A DNA stretch of 64,000 nt from Vulcanimicrobiota bacterium (GTDB lineage Bacteria > Vulcanimicrobiota > Vulcanimicrobiia > Vulcanimicrobiales > Vulcanimicrobiaceae). The notes below the pieces were generated by a model. The model saw only the letters and a program-made list of their open reading frames with translations, had not been told where the DNA came from and did no database searches. The stretch spans positions 1 to 64,000 of the forward strand of contig PMOS01000044.1 of assembly GCA_003161435.1 (NCBI GenBank), written 5' to 3'. The translations under genes were made by a program, and so were the position numbers. Below are positions 25,078 through 35,657 of this stretch, piece by piece; position 1 is the stretch's first letter, and every line of letters starts with the position of its first letter.

Positions 25078-25833
25078 CTAGGGACAGGGCGGGGGCGGCG
25101 GACAACCGCACGTGTGCGGGAATGTCGGGGCTGCCGGACCTGATATGCTGGTTACCCCAGGGGCCGCCGGAATCACGTTATTCGAGCCGTGAATGACGAA
25201 CGGGAGCAGCGCCGCGAGCGGCAGCAGGCTGAAGTGGTGTGCCGCTGCGGCGACGATCGGCGGCGGCGGGATCGCGGCCAGCGGTGCGACCGGGACGGTC
25301 CCGGTGACGACCGAGGCGACCTGCTGCGGCTGAGGCTGCGGGAACGACTGGGCGTGCGCCACGTAGTGCGGCGAGCTCGGATAGGCGACCACCGGCGGCT
25401 TGATGTGCACGTACGACAGGTTGCCGCACTTGGCCGGCAAGTACATCGCCAGGGTCGTGTTGCCGTCGGGCATGTCGACCTCGAGGCCCTTCATGCCCGG
25501 CGGGATGATCACGTCGCGCAGCACGTGGACGGTGCCGTCGGCACCCCAGGTCATCGCTTCGAGGTGGCGCGGGACGGTGACCCAGCGCGCCTTGGCGACC
25601 GCGACCTGCAGCTTGAACGTCTCATACTGCTCGGTAGACAGCCCGAGCTTCTGCGCGGCCTGCCGCATCATGGGCTCGTTCTTCTCGAAATTCGAGCGGA
25701 GCTCGCTCAAACTCGTGGACGTGCTCATAACCGGAGCGTGCCCCAGCGAAGAAATCTCAATTGGCTGGGCAAAAGCTGGAAGTCCGGTCATCATGACCAC
25801 GACCACGGCGACAGCCGGGCGTAGAATCCACAT
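25078..25833 (-). CDS. Secreted protein of unknown function, Pro-rich Cys tail
   Basis: 251 residues. Signal peptide 1-~22 (VVVVMMTGLPAFAQ), a mixed alpha/beta region ~45-140 (LSTEQYETFKLQVAVAKARW, VLRDVIIPPGMKGLEVDMPDG), then a Pro/Ala-rich and hydrophobic region (HHFSLLPLAALLPFVIHG). It ends with CGCPPPPPCP. No family is recognised. AAGGAG lies ten bases before ATG 25833. It follows the ABC-2 permease on the same strand but is separated by a hairpin. Confidence 0.6.
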   Translation of the reverse strand: MWILRPAVAVVVVMMTGLPAFAQPIEISSLGHAPVMSTSTSLSELRSNFEKNEPMMRQAAQKLGLSTEQYETFKLQVAVAKARWVTVPRHLEAMTWGADGTVHVLRDVIIPPGMKGLEVDMPDGNTTLAMYLPAKCGNLSYVHIKPPVVAYPSSPHYVAHAQSFPQPQPQQVASVVTGTVPVAPLAAIPPPPIVAAAAHHFSLLPLAALLPFVIHGSNNVIPAAPGVTSISGPAAPTFPHTCGCPPPPPCP

Positions 25834-25901
25834 CGCGTCTCATCTCCTTACGAGCGTTGGATCAATAATGCCCGAAGGAATTACCTGCGTGACGTGGCCG
25901 G

Positions 25902-25930
25902 GGTCCCGATTTACACCGGGACCTAGGTCC
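25902..25930. promoter_or_regulatory. Inverted repeats between ABC permease and secreted-protein gene
   Basis: Two dyads overlap here: a hairpin GGTCCCG (25902-25908) / CGGGACC (25917-25923) and a perfect 12-bp palindrome GGACCTAGGTCC (25919-25930) touching the permease stop codon. There is no T-run, so this may be an operator or a weak terminator rather than a classical intrinsic terminator. Confidence 0.5.
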
Positions 25931-26764
25931 TAATACATCGCCAGCGTACCGTCGACGCGCGCTTTGCCGACCGATTTGGCGAAGATCCAGAGCGAGAACG
26001 GCATCAGGAGCAGCGACGCCACCAGCAGCCAGATCGCGTCGGAGGCGACTCCGGAAAGGGGAACACCGCGGGCGGCGGCGCGGAACCCGTTGAGCGAGTG
26101 GGTGATCGGCAAGAGCCAAGCCACTGCCTGGAATACGACCGGCATCCGGCTGACCGGGAGATACATGCCGCCGAACAGGCTGGCGCTGGCGGTCGACAGC
26201 CACTCGACCGGGCCGGTCTTCTTGATGACCATCGACAGCGCGGCAGCGAGCACGCCGAGCGGCGAGACGGCGCCGACGGTGAGGATCAAGAAGACGACGG
26301 TCGTCAGCGCGTTCACGTGGCTCAGGTTGAGCCCGAAGGCGACCGCAACCGCCAGGTAGACCGTCGTCTGCATGATCGTGTAGGCGAACGACCACACGGC
26401 CGACGAGAGGATCAGGGTGGGCAGCTGGGTCGGCGTCGAGAGCACGATCTCCAGCGTACCCGTGAGCTGCGCGTCGCGGATCGACTCGGCGAAGCTGTTG
26501 AGCGCCGCCGTCTGGAAGCGCACGAAGGCCGAGTTCACCGCCAAGTACTGGAAATAGCCGACGGCTACGGTACCGCTCGGGTCGAAGCTGCGGCTGGGCG
26601 GGATCAGCTGACCGATGTACCACGCGACGACGACGTCGATGAGGATCCCGAGCCACGACAGCGCGAAGTTTCCCGGGTACGAGAGCGCGACGAGGACGTC
26701 GCGCCGGAAAATCGCGCCGACCTTCGCCAACCCCGCCGCCACGGCTGACGACGACGGGGCTCGG

Positions 26765-26784
<20 letters not shown>
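25930..26784 (-). CDS. ABC-2 type transporter permease
   Basis: 284 residues with six membrane helices (first ~38-58, FALSWLGILIDVVVAWYIGQ), the ABC-2 permease layout. VSPLGVLAAALSMVIKKTGPVEWL and MYLPVSRMPVVFQAVAWLLPITHSLN fit the conserved C-terminal region. Its start overlaps the end of the ATPase gene by 20 bp, so both form one transporter. Beside glycosyltransferases and Wzc/Wza it probably exports a glycolipid or polysaccharide intermediate, but a drug-type substrate cannot be ruled out. Confidence 0.85.
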
Positions 26785-27784
<1,000 letters not shown>

Positions 27785-27883
27785 GTACAAAGCCAAATGT
27801 CCCCGCAAAGGTACGCCGTGTAACGAACGAGCGCCGGTCTGCCGTGCGTTTCGCGCTCGACGGAAGCGGGCAAGCGTCCGTCC

Positions 27884-28930
27884 GTGAAGATCGTCTGGGC
27901 GGCATCGTACGGCGGCCGGCACCGAGGCAGCTTCATCCCCGCCCTCGAGAGCGTGGCTCGCAGGGTCATCAGTCGCGGCGACCGGCTCGACGCCGTCGTC
28001 CCCGACGTTGGGCCGGCAGCCTGGCACGAGCATGTGCGTGCGCTGGGGATCGGCTTGCACGTCGTCCCCGACGACGGCCGCGCCGCCGCCGCCCGGACGC
28101 GGGCCCTGCGGCCCGACGTCGTCCACGCGCACTTCGACAACTGGCTGGTCCCGGTGAACGTGGCGCTGTGGCTGACGCGCGCGCGCGTGTTGTGGCACAT
28201 CCATTCGACACGCCAGCCCGACGGCGGCCCGTTGCGGCGCACTCCGAAGCGCGCGATCAAGTTCGGGCTGATCGGCGCGCGGGTCGCGAAGTTCATCTGC
28301 GTCACCGAAACGATCGCCGCCGAGGTGCACCAGTTGGGCGCCGCCGCGCGGAAGATCGTGGTCGTGCGAAACGCGGTCGACGGCACGCGCTTCCATCCGC
28401 CCGACGCGGCGACGCGCGCCCGGATGCGCGCGCAGCTCGGTCTGAACGCGCGGCCGGCCGTCGCCTTCTTCGGCCGCGATCCGGCGATCAAGGGCGCCGA
28501 CTTCCTCGCCGCCGCGTTGCCCTACGTGCCGAACGTCACCGTCGTCGCGGTCGCGACCCCCGACGAGGCGCGCGCGGAGCTCGCGCGGCACGCGGCGGTC
28601 GTCGCGGTGCCGTTCGTCGATGACGTTCGCGACGTGTTGTGGGCGGTCGACGCGATCGCGATCCCGTCGCGCGGTGAGGGGATGCCGTACGTGGCGCTCG
28701 AGGCGCTGGCATGCGGCGTTCCGGTCGTCGCCAGCGATTTGGGCTGGGCGCAGGAGCTCGCGCGCGACAACGACGCGGTGAGTCTCGCCCGCCGCGGCGA
28801 CGCGGGCTCGTTGGCGGCGGCACTCCGCGCGACGCTCGCCGCGCCGCCACGGCCGGCGTCGCAGCCCGCCGGCGGCATCGAGCGCTGGACCGACCAGATC
28901 GTCGCGTTGTACGACGGAGACGCCGATTGA
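27884..28930 (+). CDS. Family 4 glycosyltransferase
   Basis: 348 residues, GT-B fold. N-terminal Rossmann part (MKIVWAASYGGRHRGSF), VVHAHFDNW, FICVTETIAAEV and VVRNAVDGTRF at the domain border. The C-terminal nucleotide-sugar site has IPSRGEGMPYVALEALACGVPVVASD (the E-x7-E motif). GTG start at 27884. Likely adds one sugar to the exopolysaccharide repeat unit; the sugar cannot be predicted. Confidence 0.88.
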   Translation: MKIVWAASYGGRHRGSFIPALESVARRVISRGDRLDAVVPDVGPAAWHEHVRALGIGLHVVPDDGRAAAARTRALRPDVVHAHFDNWLVPVNVALWLTRARVLWHIHSTRQPDGGPLRRTPKRAIKFGLIGARVAKFICVTETIAAEVHQLGAAARKIVVVRNAVDGTRFHPPDAATRARMRAQLGLNARPAVAFFGRDPAIKGADFLAAALPYVPNVTVVAVATPDEARAELARHAAVVAVPFVDDVRDVLWAVDAIAIPSRGEGMPYVALEALACGVPVVASDLGWAQELARDNDAVSLARRGDAGSLAAALRATLAAPPRPASQPAGGIERWTDQIVALYDGDAD

Positions 28931-28976
28931 GTCGAGAACCCGGGCCAGACGGGTACAACCCGAGAACATTGGAGCG

Positions 28977-30080
28977 ATGGACCGCGGAGCCGCGACCCCA
29001 AGGATGAGCGTTCACCGAATCTCGACGATCGCGGAGTTCGACGCGGAACGCGAGCGCTGGGAGCGGCTCGAGCGGCTCGACCCCCAAACGACGGTCTTCA
29101 CCAGCTGGCGCTGGTTGCGCGCGTACTTGCCCGTCACGCGCCTTCGCTGGTCGGTCCTGGTCTTGCGCGAAGGGCCCGACGCGGTCGCCTATCTCCCGCT
29201 TGCACGGGGCGGCACGCTGCTCGACCGTGAGCTCTTCTTGGGCGGGAATCCGGTCGCGGACTACACCGGCATGATCGCGCTGCCCTCGCGCGCCGACGCG
29301 GCGGTGACCGCCTTCGCCGACGCGTTGGTCGCCGAGAGCTGGGACGGCTTCAACGTCCTCGACGTCAACGACCCGCGGATCGAAGCGCTGGTCCGTCGGA
29401 TGGTCGAGCGCGGCGTGCGCATCGAGTCGACCGACGAGACGCGCTGCCTGTGGTGTGAGCTGCCGGCGACGTGGGAGCAGTACATCGCGGAGCGGATCAG
29501 CACCAAGACGCGGGTGAACACGCTGCGCGTCGAGCGGCGGCTCGCCGAAGCGCTACCGGGGTTTCGCGCCAGCGAGCCGTCGGACGACGACATTGACGCG
29601 CACATCGAAGCGATGATCGCGGTGAACCACCAGCGCTGGGGCGGCAACCTGGTCAACGCGCGCCGCCGCTTCGGCACGCTCTTCCGCAATGCGTATCGGC
29701 AGGGCGTGCTGCGCATGTTCGTCTACTGGGACGGCGCGAAGCCGATCGCGGGTGGCGCCGCCTTCACCGACGACGCGCGCTCGTCGCTCGGGCTCTACAT
29801 GCTCGGATTCGACGAAGCGTACGACAAGTTCTCGCCCGGCAAAGGAATCGTGGGGCGTGCGATTCGCGCGGCGATCGAGGGCGGCTTCGCGCGCTTCGAC
29901 TTCCTGCGCGGCGACGAACCGTTCAAGGCGCGCTACGCCGATCAGCTGCACATCACGCGTCACTTCCGCCTCACGCGTCCCGGGCTGCGCGCCGCGGCGA
30001 TCGCTTACGTGCGGCCGAAATGGCGCGCGGCCAAGCTTGCGGTGGCGAATATCGTGTATGGGCCGGGGCGCTCTCTGTAA
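28977..30080 (+). CDS. FemAB / CelD-BcsL-type acetyltransferase-like protein
   Basis: 367 residues matching the double-GNAT Acetyltransf_6 group: VFTSWRWLRAYLP near the N-terminus, a central YIAERISTKTRVNTLRVERRL helix, and the C-terminal GGAAFTDDARSSLGLYMLGFDEAY, SPGKGIVGRAIRAAIEGG, FDFLRGDEPFKARYA signature. Members occur in cellulose and exopolysaccharide loci and are thought to acylate or aminoacylate polymer units; the precise reaction is not known. A second start at 29004 (MSVHRIS) is possible. Confidence 0.8.
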   Translation: MDRGAATPRMSVHRISTIAEFDAERERWERLERLDPQTTVFTSWRWLRAYLPVTRLRWSVLVLREGPDAVAYLPLARGGTLLDRELFLGGNPVADYTGMIALPSRADAAVTAFADALVAESWDGFNVLDVNDPRIEALVRRMVERGVRIESTDETRCLWCELPATWEQYIAERISTKTRVNTLRVERRLAEALPGFRASEPSDDDIDAHIEAMIAVNHQRWGGNLVNARRRFGTLFRNAYRQGVLRMFVYWDGAKPIAGGAAFTDDARSSLGLYMLGFDEAYDKFSPGKGIVGRAIRAAIEGGFARFDFLRGDEPFKARYADQLHITRHFRLTRPGLRAAAIAYVRPKWRAAKLAVANIVYGPGRSL

Positions 30081-30099
30081 GCCGCGGCGTATCGTGAGG

Positions 30100-31479
30100 T
30101 CAGTGCCCTTCGGCCGTCGCCGGGCGGCGCGTCTTGCGCAGCCGGATGGCTTCGATGACGGCATAGGCGAGCATCGCCGCGGTGGCGAGGACGCCGAAGC
30201 CGGCGTGCGGGAAGCTGACGTCGAGGATCGCGGCGGCCAGCGGGAAGACGATCAGCGAATTGACCAGCATCACGCGGCCTAGCCCGGCGTAGGGCAGCAT
30301 CCACGCGAGCGCCGCCGGCGCGATCGTCGGCGACAGCGCGATGAACGACCATCGATCGGCGTTGCGCACCGTCGCAAGCCGGAAAGCGCGCACCAGCGCG
30401 AACGCCGCGACGACCAACAGACCGCAGCGAATCGTGGTCGGAATCAGGCCGGCGGCGTCAGCCGGGACGAACGCGGCGCGCACTTCGGCGCCGAAGCGCG
30501 CGAAATACTCGGAACCACCGAGCACGAACGACGCGACCGCGGTGATGAGCGCGGCCAGCGCGATGTAACCGAGGCGCGCGCGGACGGAATTGCGCGCGGT
30601 CGGCGTCGCCGGCGGGCGCGGTGCGACGAACACGGCGGGCGCCAACAGGAGCAGCGGAAGCTTGACGAGCGCGGCGCAGGCGATCAGCACGGCCGCGAGG
30701 ATCGGGAACGCGGCGGCGGCGGCGAGCGCGCCGATCATGAGCGTGACGGCGAAGAGGTCGGGCTGCGCGTTGACCACGTAACTGAAGTACAGCGCGGGAT
30801 TGAGCGCGACGAGCGCGGGGACGGCGAGCGCGGTGGTGTTGCGACGGGCGAGCATCACGATCAGGGCGAGGAGCGCGACGACCTCGAGGACGCGCAGGGT
30901 GAAGATCGCGCCGCCGAGCGTTGCGGCGCGGCCGGCCGTCGCGGCGGTGAGCGCGACCCAGCCTGGGCCTTGTCCATCGGGCAGCATCGGCGTTCCCCAT
31001 ATCGTGCTGACGAACGCGAAGCCGTTGCCGAACGGTGTCGCGGGCGGAGAGTACGCCTGCGCGAGGCCGAGCTTGGCGTAGCCGGCCTCGGCGTAGGTGT
31101 CGAATCCGTTGACGGTGCGCGTGTCGAGAGCGACGACGAGCATCGCGAGGGCAATGGCGCCGAGCACGATGCGTTCCGCGAGCGTGACGTCGCGGTCGCG
31201 CAGGGCCCGGTAGAGCGCGTACAGGACGAGCGTCTGAACGAGGCCGGTCACGAGCAGCGCCGCGTGGACCCAGGTGGGTGGCGCGAAAACGGCGTCGACG
31301 ACGTGGTACGGAAGGCTCCGCACGACGTCGGCGGTCACCGGACGCTTCGGATCGAAGAACAGGTCGACCGGGGACTGGAGTCGCGCGGCCGTTTCGAGCA
31401 GCACGCGCTGCGACGCGAGCAATGCGGCGCTGCCGGCCGCGCAGGCGATCGCCGCTGCGGCGCGGCGCGCGCCGGTCAT
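30100..31479 (-). CDS. Polytopic membrane protein, GT87-like (DUF2029-like)
   Basis: 459 residues, about 10-12 membrane helices, with a periplasmic-type loop carrying TRTVNGFDTYAEAGYAKLGLAQAYSPPATPFGN between early helices and PALVALNPALYFSYVVNAQPDLFAV in the middle. This is the layout of GT-C mannosyltransferases of the GT87 group, which use polyprenyl-phosphate sugars. ATG 31477-31479 overlaps the stop of the upstream gene (ATGA). It is the last gene of the exopolysaccharide operon on this strand. Confidence 0.65.
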   Translation of the reverse strand: MTGARRAAAAIACAAGSAALLASQRVLLETAARLQSPVDLFFDPKRPVTADVVRSLPYHVVDAVFAPPTWVHAALLVTGLVQTLVLYALYRALRDRDVTLAERIVLGAIALAMLVVALDTRTVNGFDTYAEAGYAKLGLAQAYSPPATPFGNGFAFVSTIWGTPMLPDGQGPGWVALTAATAGRAATLGGAIFTLRVLEVVALLALIVMLARRNTTALAVPALVALNPALYFSYVVNAQPDLFAVTLMIGALAAAAAFPILAAVLIACAALVKLPLLLLAPAVFVAPRPPATPTARNSVRARLGYIALAALITAVASFVLGGSEYFARFGAEVRAAFVPADAAGLIPTTIRCGLLVVAAFALVRAFRLATVRNADRWSFIALSPTIAPAALAWMLPYAGLGRVMLVNSLIVFPLAAAILDVSFPHAGFGVLATAAMLAYAVIEAIRLRKTRRPATAEGH

Positions 31480-33014
31480 GCCGGTGACGGCTTCGCGCGC
31501 GCCGAGCCGATCCGGCGAAACCGATTCGTCAGCCGTGACAGCACCCAGCCGAGCTTGCGCAGATCGTGGTACACGTGCTTCCCGTCGATCGCGATCGTGC
31601 CGTTGGCAAAGCTGAGCGTGTGCGTTCCGTCGGCATAGCGCCCGTGTCCACCCAGGTCGAGACGGCATACGACGGTCTCACGGTACGTTTGCGGCGTGAG
31701 CTCGTCGACCCGTGCAATTGCAAGTCCGCAGCCGTACGAATCGGCGGAGCTCTGTCCCGGACGGTACAGGGCACCGTCGACGCGAAACAGCTGCCCGGCC
31801 GGCCGCGCGCAGGTGACGTCGACCACGATCGGATTGAGCGGGTGCTCGAGCCATGGACCGCTCGGTGCGGCAGCGTAGTACGCGTGCAGCGCGAGCGTCG
31901 CGCCGCGCGAGATGCGCGTGCAGAGCGCCCACCATCGTCCGTCGTGCTCGAATACGGTCGCGTCGACGCCGTCGAACGCAGGGAACAGCACCGGCCCGCG
32001 CTCCCAGCGCCAAGGAAACTCCACGCAGCGAAACGAGCCGACCTCGTTGAGCGCGCAGCTCTCGGGCACGAGGTACAGCGCACCGCCGATCTCGAGCGGA
32101 TACGGATAACTCAGGTGACCTGACAGATCGACGATCGTCTGACGCTGGATCACTTCATCGTCCGCGTTGAGCTCGAGTGCCTCGATCACTCCTCGGTTGC
32201 GGTCATAGGCATATTGCTCGACGAACAGTACGCGGCGGCCGTCACGCTCGACGAGAAAGGGATCGGCGATGAAGGTCGCGCGCGCGGGCCGCGGGAGCCA
32301 GCGGATCTCGAGCGGCCCGGGCTCGAGCACGCGGCGCGGCTCGCCGGCGATCAAGCCGACGTTCCATTCCGTCACCTCGAACAGCTGCTCGGGGATATAG
32401 CCTGCGCAGAGCAGCGGCAACCGCACCGCAAAGCGCACGTGATCGACGAACGCCAGCTGCGGGCGCGGGTGCTTGGCGGCGAGCGGCGCGGCGCGCAGAG
32501 ACTGGCCGTCGCGCAATGCGGCGACGAACGACGCGGGCCAGCACGCCGCCTCGAACAACGCCCAGCGCAGGGTGCTGGCGTAGCGCCGCGCGACCGAGAA
32601 CCGCCCGCGGCGGATCAACTCGTTCCGTCCGTCGATCCGCCGCACGAGCTCGACGTCGACCGTGTTCGAGCCGCGTCCGATCTCGCGCACGAACGGTTGA
32701 CGTACGTCGCCGTCCTCGCCGATCCGGAACGACCAGACGCCTTCGCGCGCGCTCGCCGCGGCGGCGGTTCCGGTGAGGTCGAGCACGACGTCACATCCGC
32801 CGGGGACGCTTGCGGGCCGGCGGACCAGCGCGGACGCCGGCGTTCGCGCGAACGCGGGACCGGCGAGCCGTCCCGCCAATCCGCGCGCGAACGCCGGTGC
32901 ACCGCTGACGACGGCTACATCGACCGCGACGCCGTCGAGCGCTTGGAGCGCGCGCACGCACGCACTCTGCCACGCCGGAACGGCGGGGCCCGCGACGATG
33001 ACGCCGACTCTCAC
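31476..33014 (-). CDS. GINT1-like glycosyltransferase (formyltransferase-like N-term plus five-blade propeller)
   Basis: 512 residues. The N-terminus (~1-120) is Rossmann-like (VRVGVIVAGPAVPAWQS, DVVLDLTG). The C-terminal ~250-500 region is a GH43-like five-bladed propeller with WLPRPARATFIADPFLVERDGRRVLFVEQ, ALYLVPESCALNEVG, DATVFEHDGRWWALCT and HPLNPIVVDV. This matches the N-terminal domain family of plant glucosamine inositolphosphorylceramide transferase, often found in bacterial polysaccharide operons. The bacterial function is not well established. GTG 33012-33014 overlaps the ligase stop (GTGA). Confidence 0.68.
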   Translation of the reverse strand: MRVGVIVAGPAVPAWQSACVRALQALDGVAVDVAVVSGAPAFARGLAGRLAGPAFARTPASALVRRPASVPGGCDVVLDLTGTAAAASAREGVWSFRIGEDGDVRQPFVREIGRGSNTVDVELVRRIDGRNELIRRGRFSVARRYASTLRWALFEAACWPASFVAALRDGQSLRAAPLAAKHPRPQLAFVDHVRFAVRLPLLCAGYIPEQLFEVTEWNVGLIAGEPRRVLEPGPLEIRWLPRPARATFIADPFLVERDGRRVLFVEQYAYDRNRGVIEALELNADDEVIQRQTIVDLSGHLSYPYPLEIGGALYLVPESCALNEVGSFRCVEFPWRWERGPVLFPAFDGVDATVFEHDGRWWALCTRISRGATLALHAYYAAAPSGPWLEHPLNPIVVDVTCARPAGQLFRVDGALYRPGQSSADSYGCGLAIARVDELTPQTYRETVVCRLDLGGHGRYADGTHTLSFANGTIAIDGKHVYHDLRKLGWVLSRLTNRFRRIGSARAKPSPA

Positions 33015-34432
33015 GGCTCGCGGAGACGTGACTGCGGCGCCGGCCGCGAGCGAACTACGGTGCGCAGCTGCGCGATCGCGGCCAGCACGATCCACACGTA
33101 CTTCTCGACCGTGCAGTCGACGAACATCGACGCGACGGCGATTCCGGCGAGCGACGCCGTCAAACCGACGCGCAGATCGTAGAGGCGATCGCCGCGCGGG
33201 ATCCGCGCGAGCTGGCGAAACATCATCACGAACGCGATCACCAGAACGACGGCCCCGACGAGGCCGAGGTTGAGCAGCGTGTTCAGCACGATGTTGTGCG
33301 GCGGACGATCCCAACCCGCAAAGTCGTGCGGCGCGACGCTGAGCAGGTTCGCGCTGTAGGCCTGAAACGCGGAACCCGCGCCCCACCCGAGGATCGGATG
33401 CTGGAGCCAGGCCTGCAGGTCGACTTGCCAGATCGCGGTACGCCCCGCCCCGCCGCTGCTGACCGCGGTGCTCAATCGCGTGATGACGGCTGGAACGAAG
33501 AGCAAGACCAACGCGAACGACGGCAGCAGCAGTGCGAGCGCCAGCAGCCGGCGCCGCGACATCATGACGGCGACCAGCGCGACGACGACGCAACCCAGCA
33601 TCGCTTCGCGCGAGAGCGTGATCAGCACACCTTCGCCGAGCACCGCCAGTGCGGCGAGCGAGGCCAGAAACGCGTGGATGTTCCGCGCCTTCATGAGGCC
33701 GACGAGCGACAGCGCGATCGGAGCGAGCAGCGAGTCGGCGAAGCCGTTCGGGTCGATCTGCCGTCCGCCGACATTGAGGAACAGCCGTCCGTCGGTGCTC
33801 GGGGGGAATTGGTGGAAATACCAGATCCCGTACAAGGCGGCGCCGACGCCGCTCAGCACGACCAGCAGGCAGATCATGCGCAAATCGCGTTCTTCGATCG
33901 GCGCGATCGACAGCACGATGTACAGCAGAGCCAGGTTGAACATCGTCTTGACGTCCTCCCAGGCCGGGCCGGCATCGACCGCCCAGAACATGCTCAGCAG
34001 CATCCAGAACGTATAGAGGATGACGAGTGGGACCGTGAGCGCGGGGCGCACGATCCGGCGCTCGCGCAGGATCGAGAACAACACCGCGCCGATGGTGAGG
34101 GCGCCGATCAGCTTGGTGAGCGTGCTTCCGTTGCCGATCGCGAGCATGTTGTCGAACGGGACGAGCACGACGTACAGGCCGTACGGGAAGAGATACGGGC
34201 GCGCGAGCGCGAGGGCGATCAAGAACGGCGCCGCCAACACCACCAGCAAGATCGCGACGACCTTGAGATCGCCGCTCGCTATTGCAGCGCCGACGCCCAT
34301 CAAGAACAGTACTATTCCGGCTATGCCAAGAGCGCGCTGCACGGGACGATCGCTCAGCGCGAAACGCAGCCGCTCTACGGCGACGTTCAGCATCGCCGAT
34401 GCTTGGCTGAGGGATGCCAGGTTCGCGCGCAC
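33011..34432 (-). CDS. O-antigen ligase / polymerase (Wzy_C, WaaL-like)
   Basis: 473 residues, about 12 membrane helices. The large periplasmic loop near residues 320-390 holds the Wzy_C pattern: GGAGRTAIWQVDLQAWLQHPILGWGAG and later PPHNIVLNTLLNLGLVGA (conserved His). These enzymes join or polymerise lipid-linked glycans on the outer face of the inner membrane. The GTG start at 34432 is provisional; ATG 34393 (MLNVAVERL) is an alternative. Fits a Wzx/Wzy-type or ABC-type exopolysaccharide pathway. Confidence 0.85.
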   Translation of the reverse strand: MRANLASLSQASAMLNVAVERLRFALSDRPVQRALGIAGIVLFLMGVGAAIASGDLKVVAILLVVLAAPFLIALALARPYLFPYGLYVVLVPFDNMLAIGNGSTLTKLIGALTIGAVLFSILRERRIVRPALTVPLVILYTFWMLLSMFWAVDAGPAWEDVKTMFNLALLYIVLSIAPIEERDLRMICLLVVLSGVGAALYGIWYFHQFPPSTDGRLFLNVGGRQIDPNGFADSLLAPIALSLVGLMKARNIHAFLASLAALAVLGEGVLITLSREAMLGCVVVALVAVMMSRRRLLALALLLPSFALVLLFVPAVITRLSTAVSSGGAGRTAIWQVDLQAWLQHPILGWGAGSAFQAYSANLLSVAPHDFAGWDRPPHNIVLNTLLNLGLVGAVVLVIAFVMMFRQLARIPRGDRLYDLRVGLTASLAGIAVASMFVDCTVEKYVWIVLAAIAQLRTVVRSRPAPQSRLREP

Positions 34433-34436
34433 GACG

Positions 34437-35657
34437 TCAGGTCACGCCGGCGACCGCAGGCTCCACGGGGGTCAGATCGACGACGGTCTGCTCACCGGCA
34501 GCCTGGGCGTCGTCGAGTACCGTAACGATCGTGAGCGGGTGCGGCGTCGTGGGAGCGTGCGTCTCGGCGTCGATCGCTGCGCGCAGCGCGGGCGAGAGAA
34601 ACGGCCGTTCCCACACCAGATAGAAACCGTAGGCAACCGCGAGCATCAGCGGTATGAGCAGGCCGTACGCGACCGCGGCGACGACGCTTCCCGCGTGCGC
34701 GCGAAGCATCGCGGTGCCGGCCAATTCGACGATCGGTCCGTGCACCAAGTAAAGGCTATACGAGAACGCGCCGAGGATCACGATCGGGCGCAGCGAGAGC
34801 ATCTGCGCCGCGAGCGGAGCGCGCATCCCGCTCGAAGCGACGAAGAACGCTGCCACCGCCGCGCCGACGACGACATCGGCCCACCAGAACGCACCGTCGG
34901 GCGTACCCTCACCGTGCATCGCGATCGCGATCACCGCGAGCACCGCGGTGGCGACGCTGATCCAGCGCCACGGCAGCGTGACGACCGCACGCGTGGTGTA
35001 CTGGGCGGCGACGACGCCCATCCCGAACAGTCCCAGCAGCCACGGGCTGGTGCCGTCGAGGAAACCGTGCAATAGGAAGTGCGGTGCCAGGCCGAGCGCG
35101 AGGGCGAGCGCGAGCTGCGCGAGCGGGCCGAAGCGGCGCCAAACCGGGACCAGGAGCAGCGCGAAGACGACGTAGATCTGACACTCGAGCGCGATGCTCC
35201 ACATCGGCCCGTTCAAGTACTCCGAGAACACCGGGATCAGATTGTGCACCAGCGCGAGGTGCGCGATCACGCCGAGCGCGACGTGCCACGCGGGAATGTG
35301 ATGCCCGCGCAGCGCGGCGGTGATGTAGACCAGGACGATCGAGAGCGCGAGCGCGGCGACGTAAGCCGGCATCAACCGGCGTGCACGGCGCAGCGCGAAC
35401 GCGCGCGGCACGAACGTACGCTCCGGGTGCGCGGCGACCGGCAGCCCCAAACAGTATCCGGAGATCACGATGAACGCGACGACCGCGAAGTGTCCGTACT
35501 GGAGGAACCCCGTCACGCCGCGCAATCCGACCAGGATCGCGCCGGGCTGCGAGACCGCGGTCTGCCAGAGGTGGTACAGGAAGACGTAGAGGGCTGCTAC
35601 CCCGCGCAGGCCCTCGACGTGCGCGTAGTAGGTGCGCGCCGGGGCCCCGGCGGCCAT
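34437..35657 (-). CDS. Acyltransferase-3 family membrane protein (OafA/ExoZ type)
   Basis: 406 residues, ten or more membrane helices. Acyltransferase-3 features: HVEGLRGVAALYVFLYHLW at the start (R-G-x-A-A and the helix His), VAFIVISGYCL, RRARRLMPAYVAALAL, EYLNGPMWSIALECQIYVVF and GAFSYSLYLVHGP. These proteins O-acetylate or succinylate polysaccharides. The start ATG 35655-35657 overlaps the TGA of the sugar transferase. A much longer frame upstream runs antisense-like through the sugar transferase and was rejected. Confidence 0.87.
   Translation of the reverse strand: MAAGAPARTYYAHVEGLRGVAALYVFLYHLWQTAVSQPGAILVGLRGVTGFLQYGHFAVVAFIVISGYCLGLPVAAHPERTFVPRAFALRRARRLMPAYVAALALSIVLVYITAALRGHHIPAWHVALGVIAHLALVHNLIPVFSEYLNGPMWSIALECQIYVVFALLLVPVWRRFGPLAQLALALALGLAPHFLLHGFLDGTSPWLLGLFGMGVVAAQYTTRAVVTLPWRWISVATAVLAVIAIAMHGEGTPDGAFWWADVVVGAAVAAFFVASSGMRAPLAAQMLSLRPIVILGAFSYSLYLVHGPIVELAGTAMLRAHAGSVVAAVAYGLLIPLMLAVAYGFYLVWERPFLSPALRAAIDAETHAPTTPHPLTIVTVLDDAQAAGEQTVVDLTPVEPAVAGVT

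Noticed and set aside
25902..25930. A classical intrinsic terminator after the ABC permease
   Set aside because: The hairpin is present but no T-run follows; kept only as inverted repeats of unknown role.
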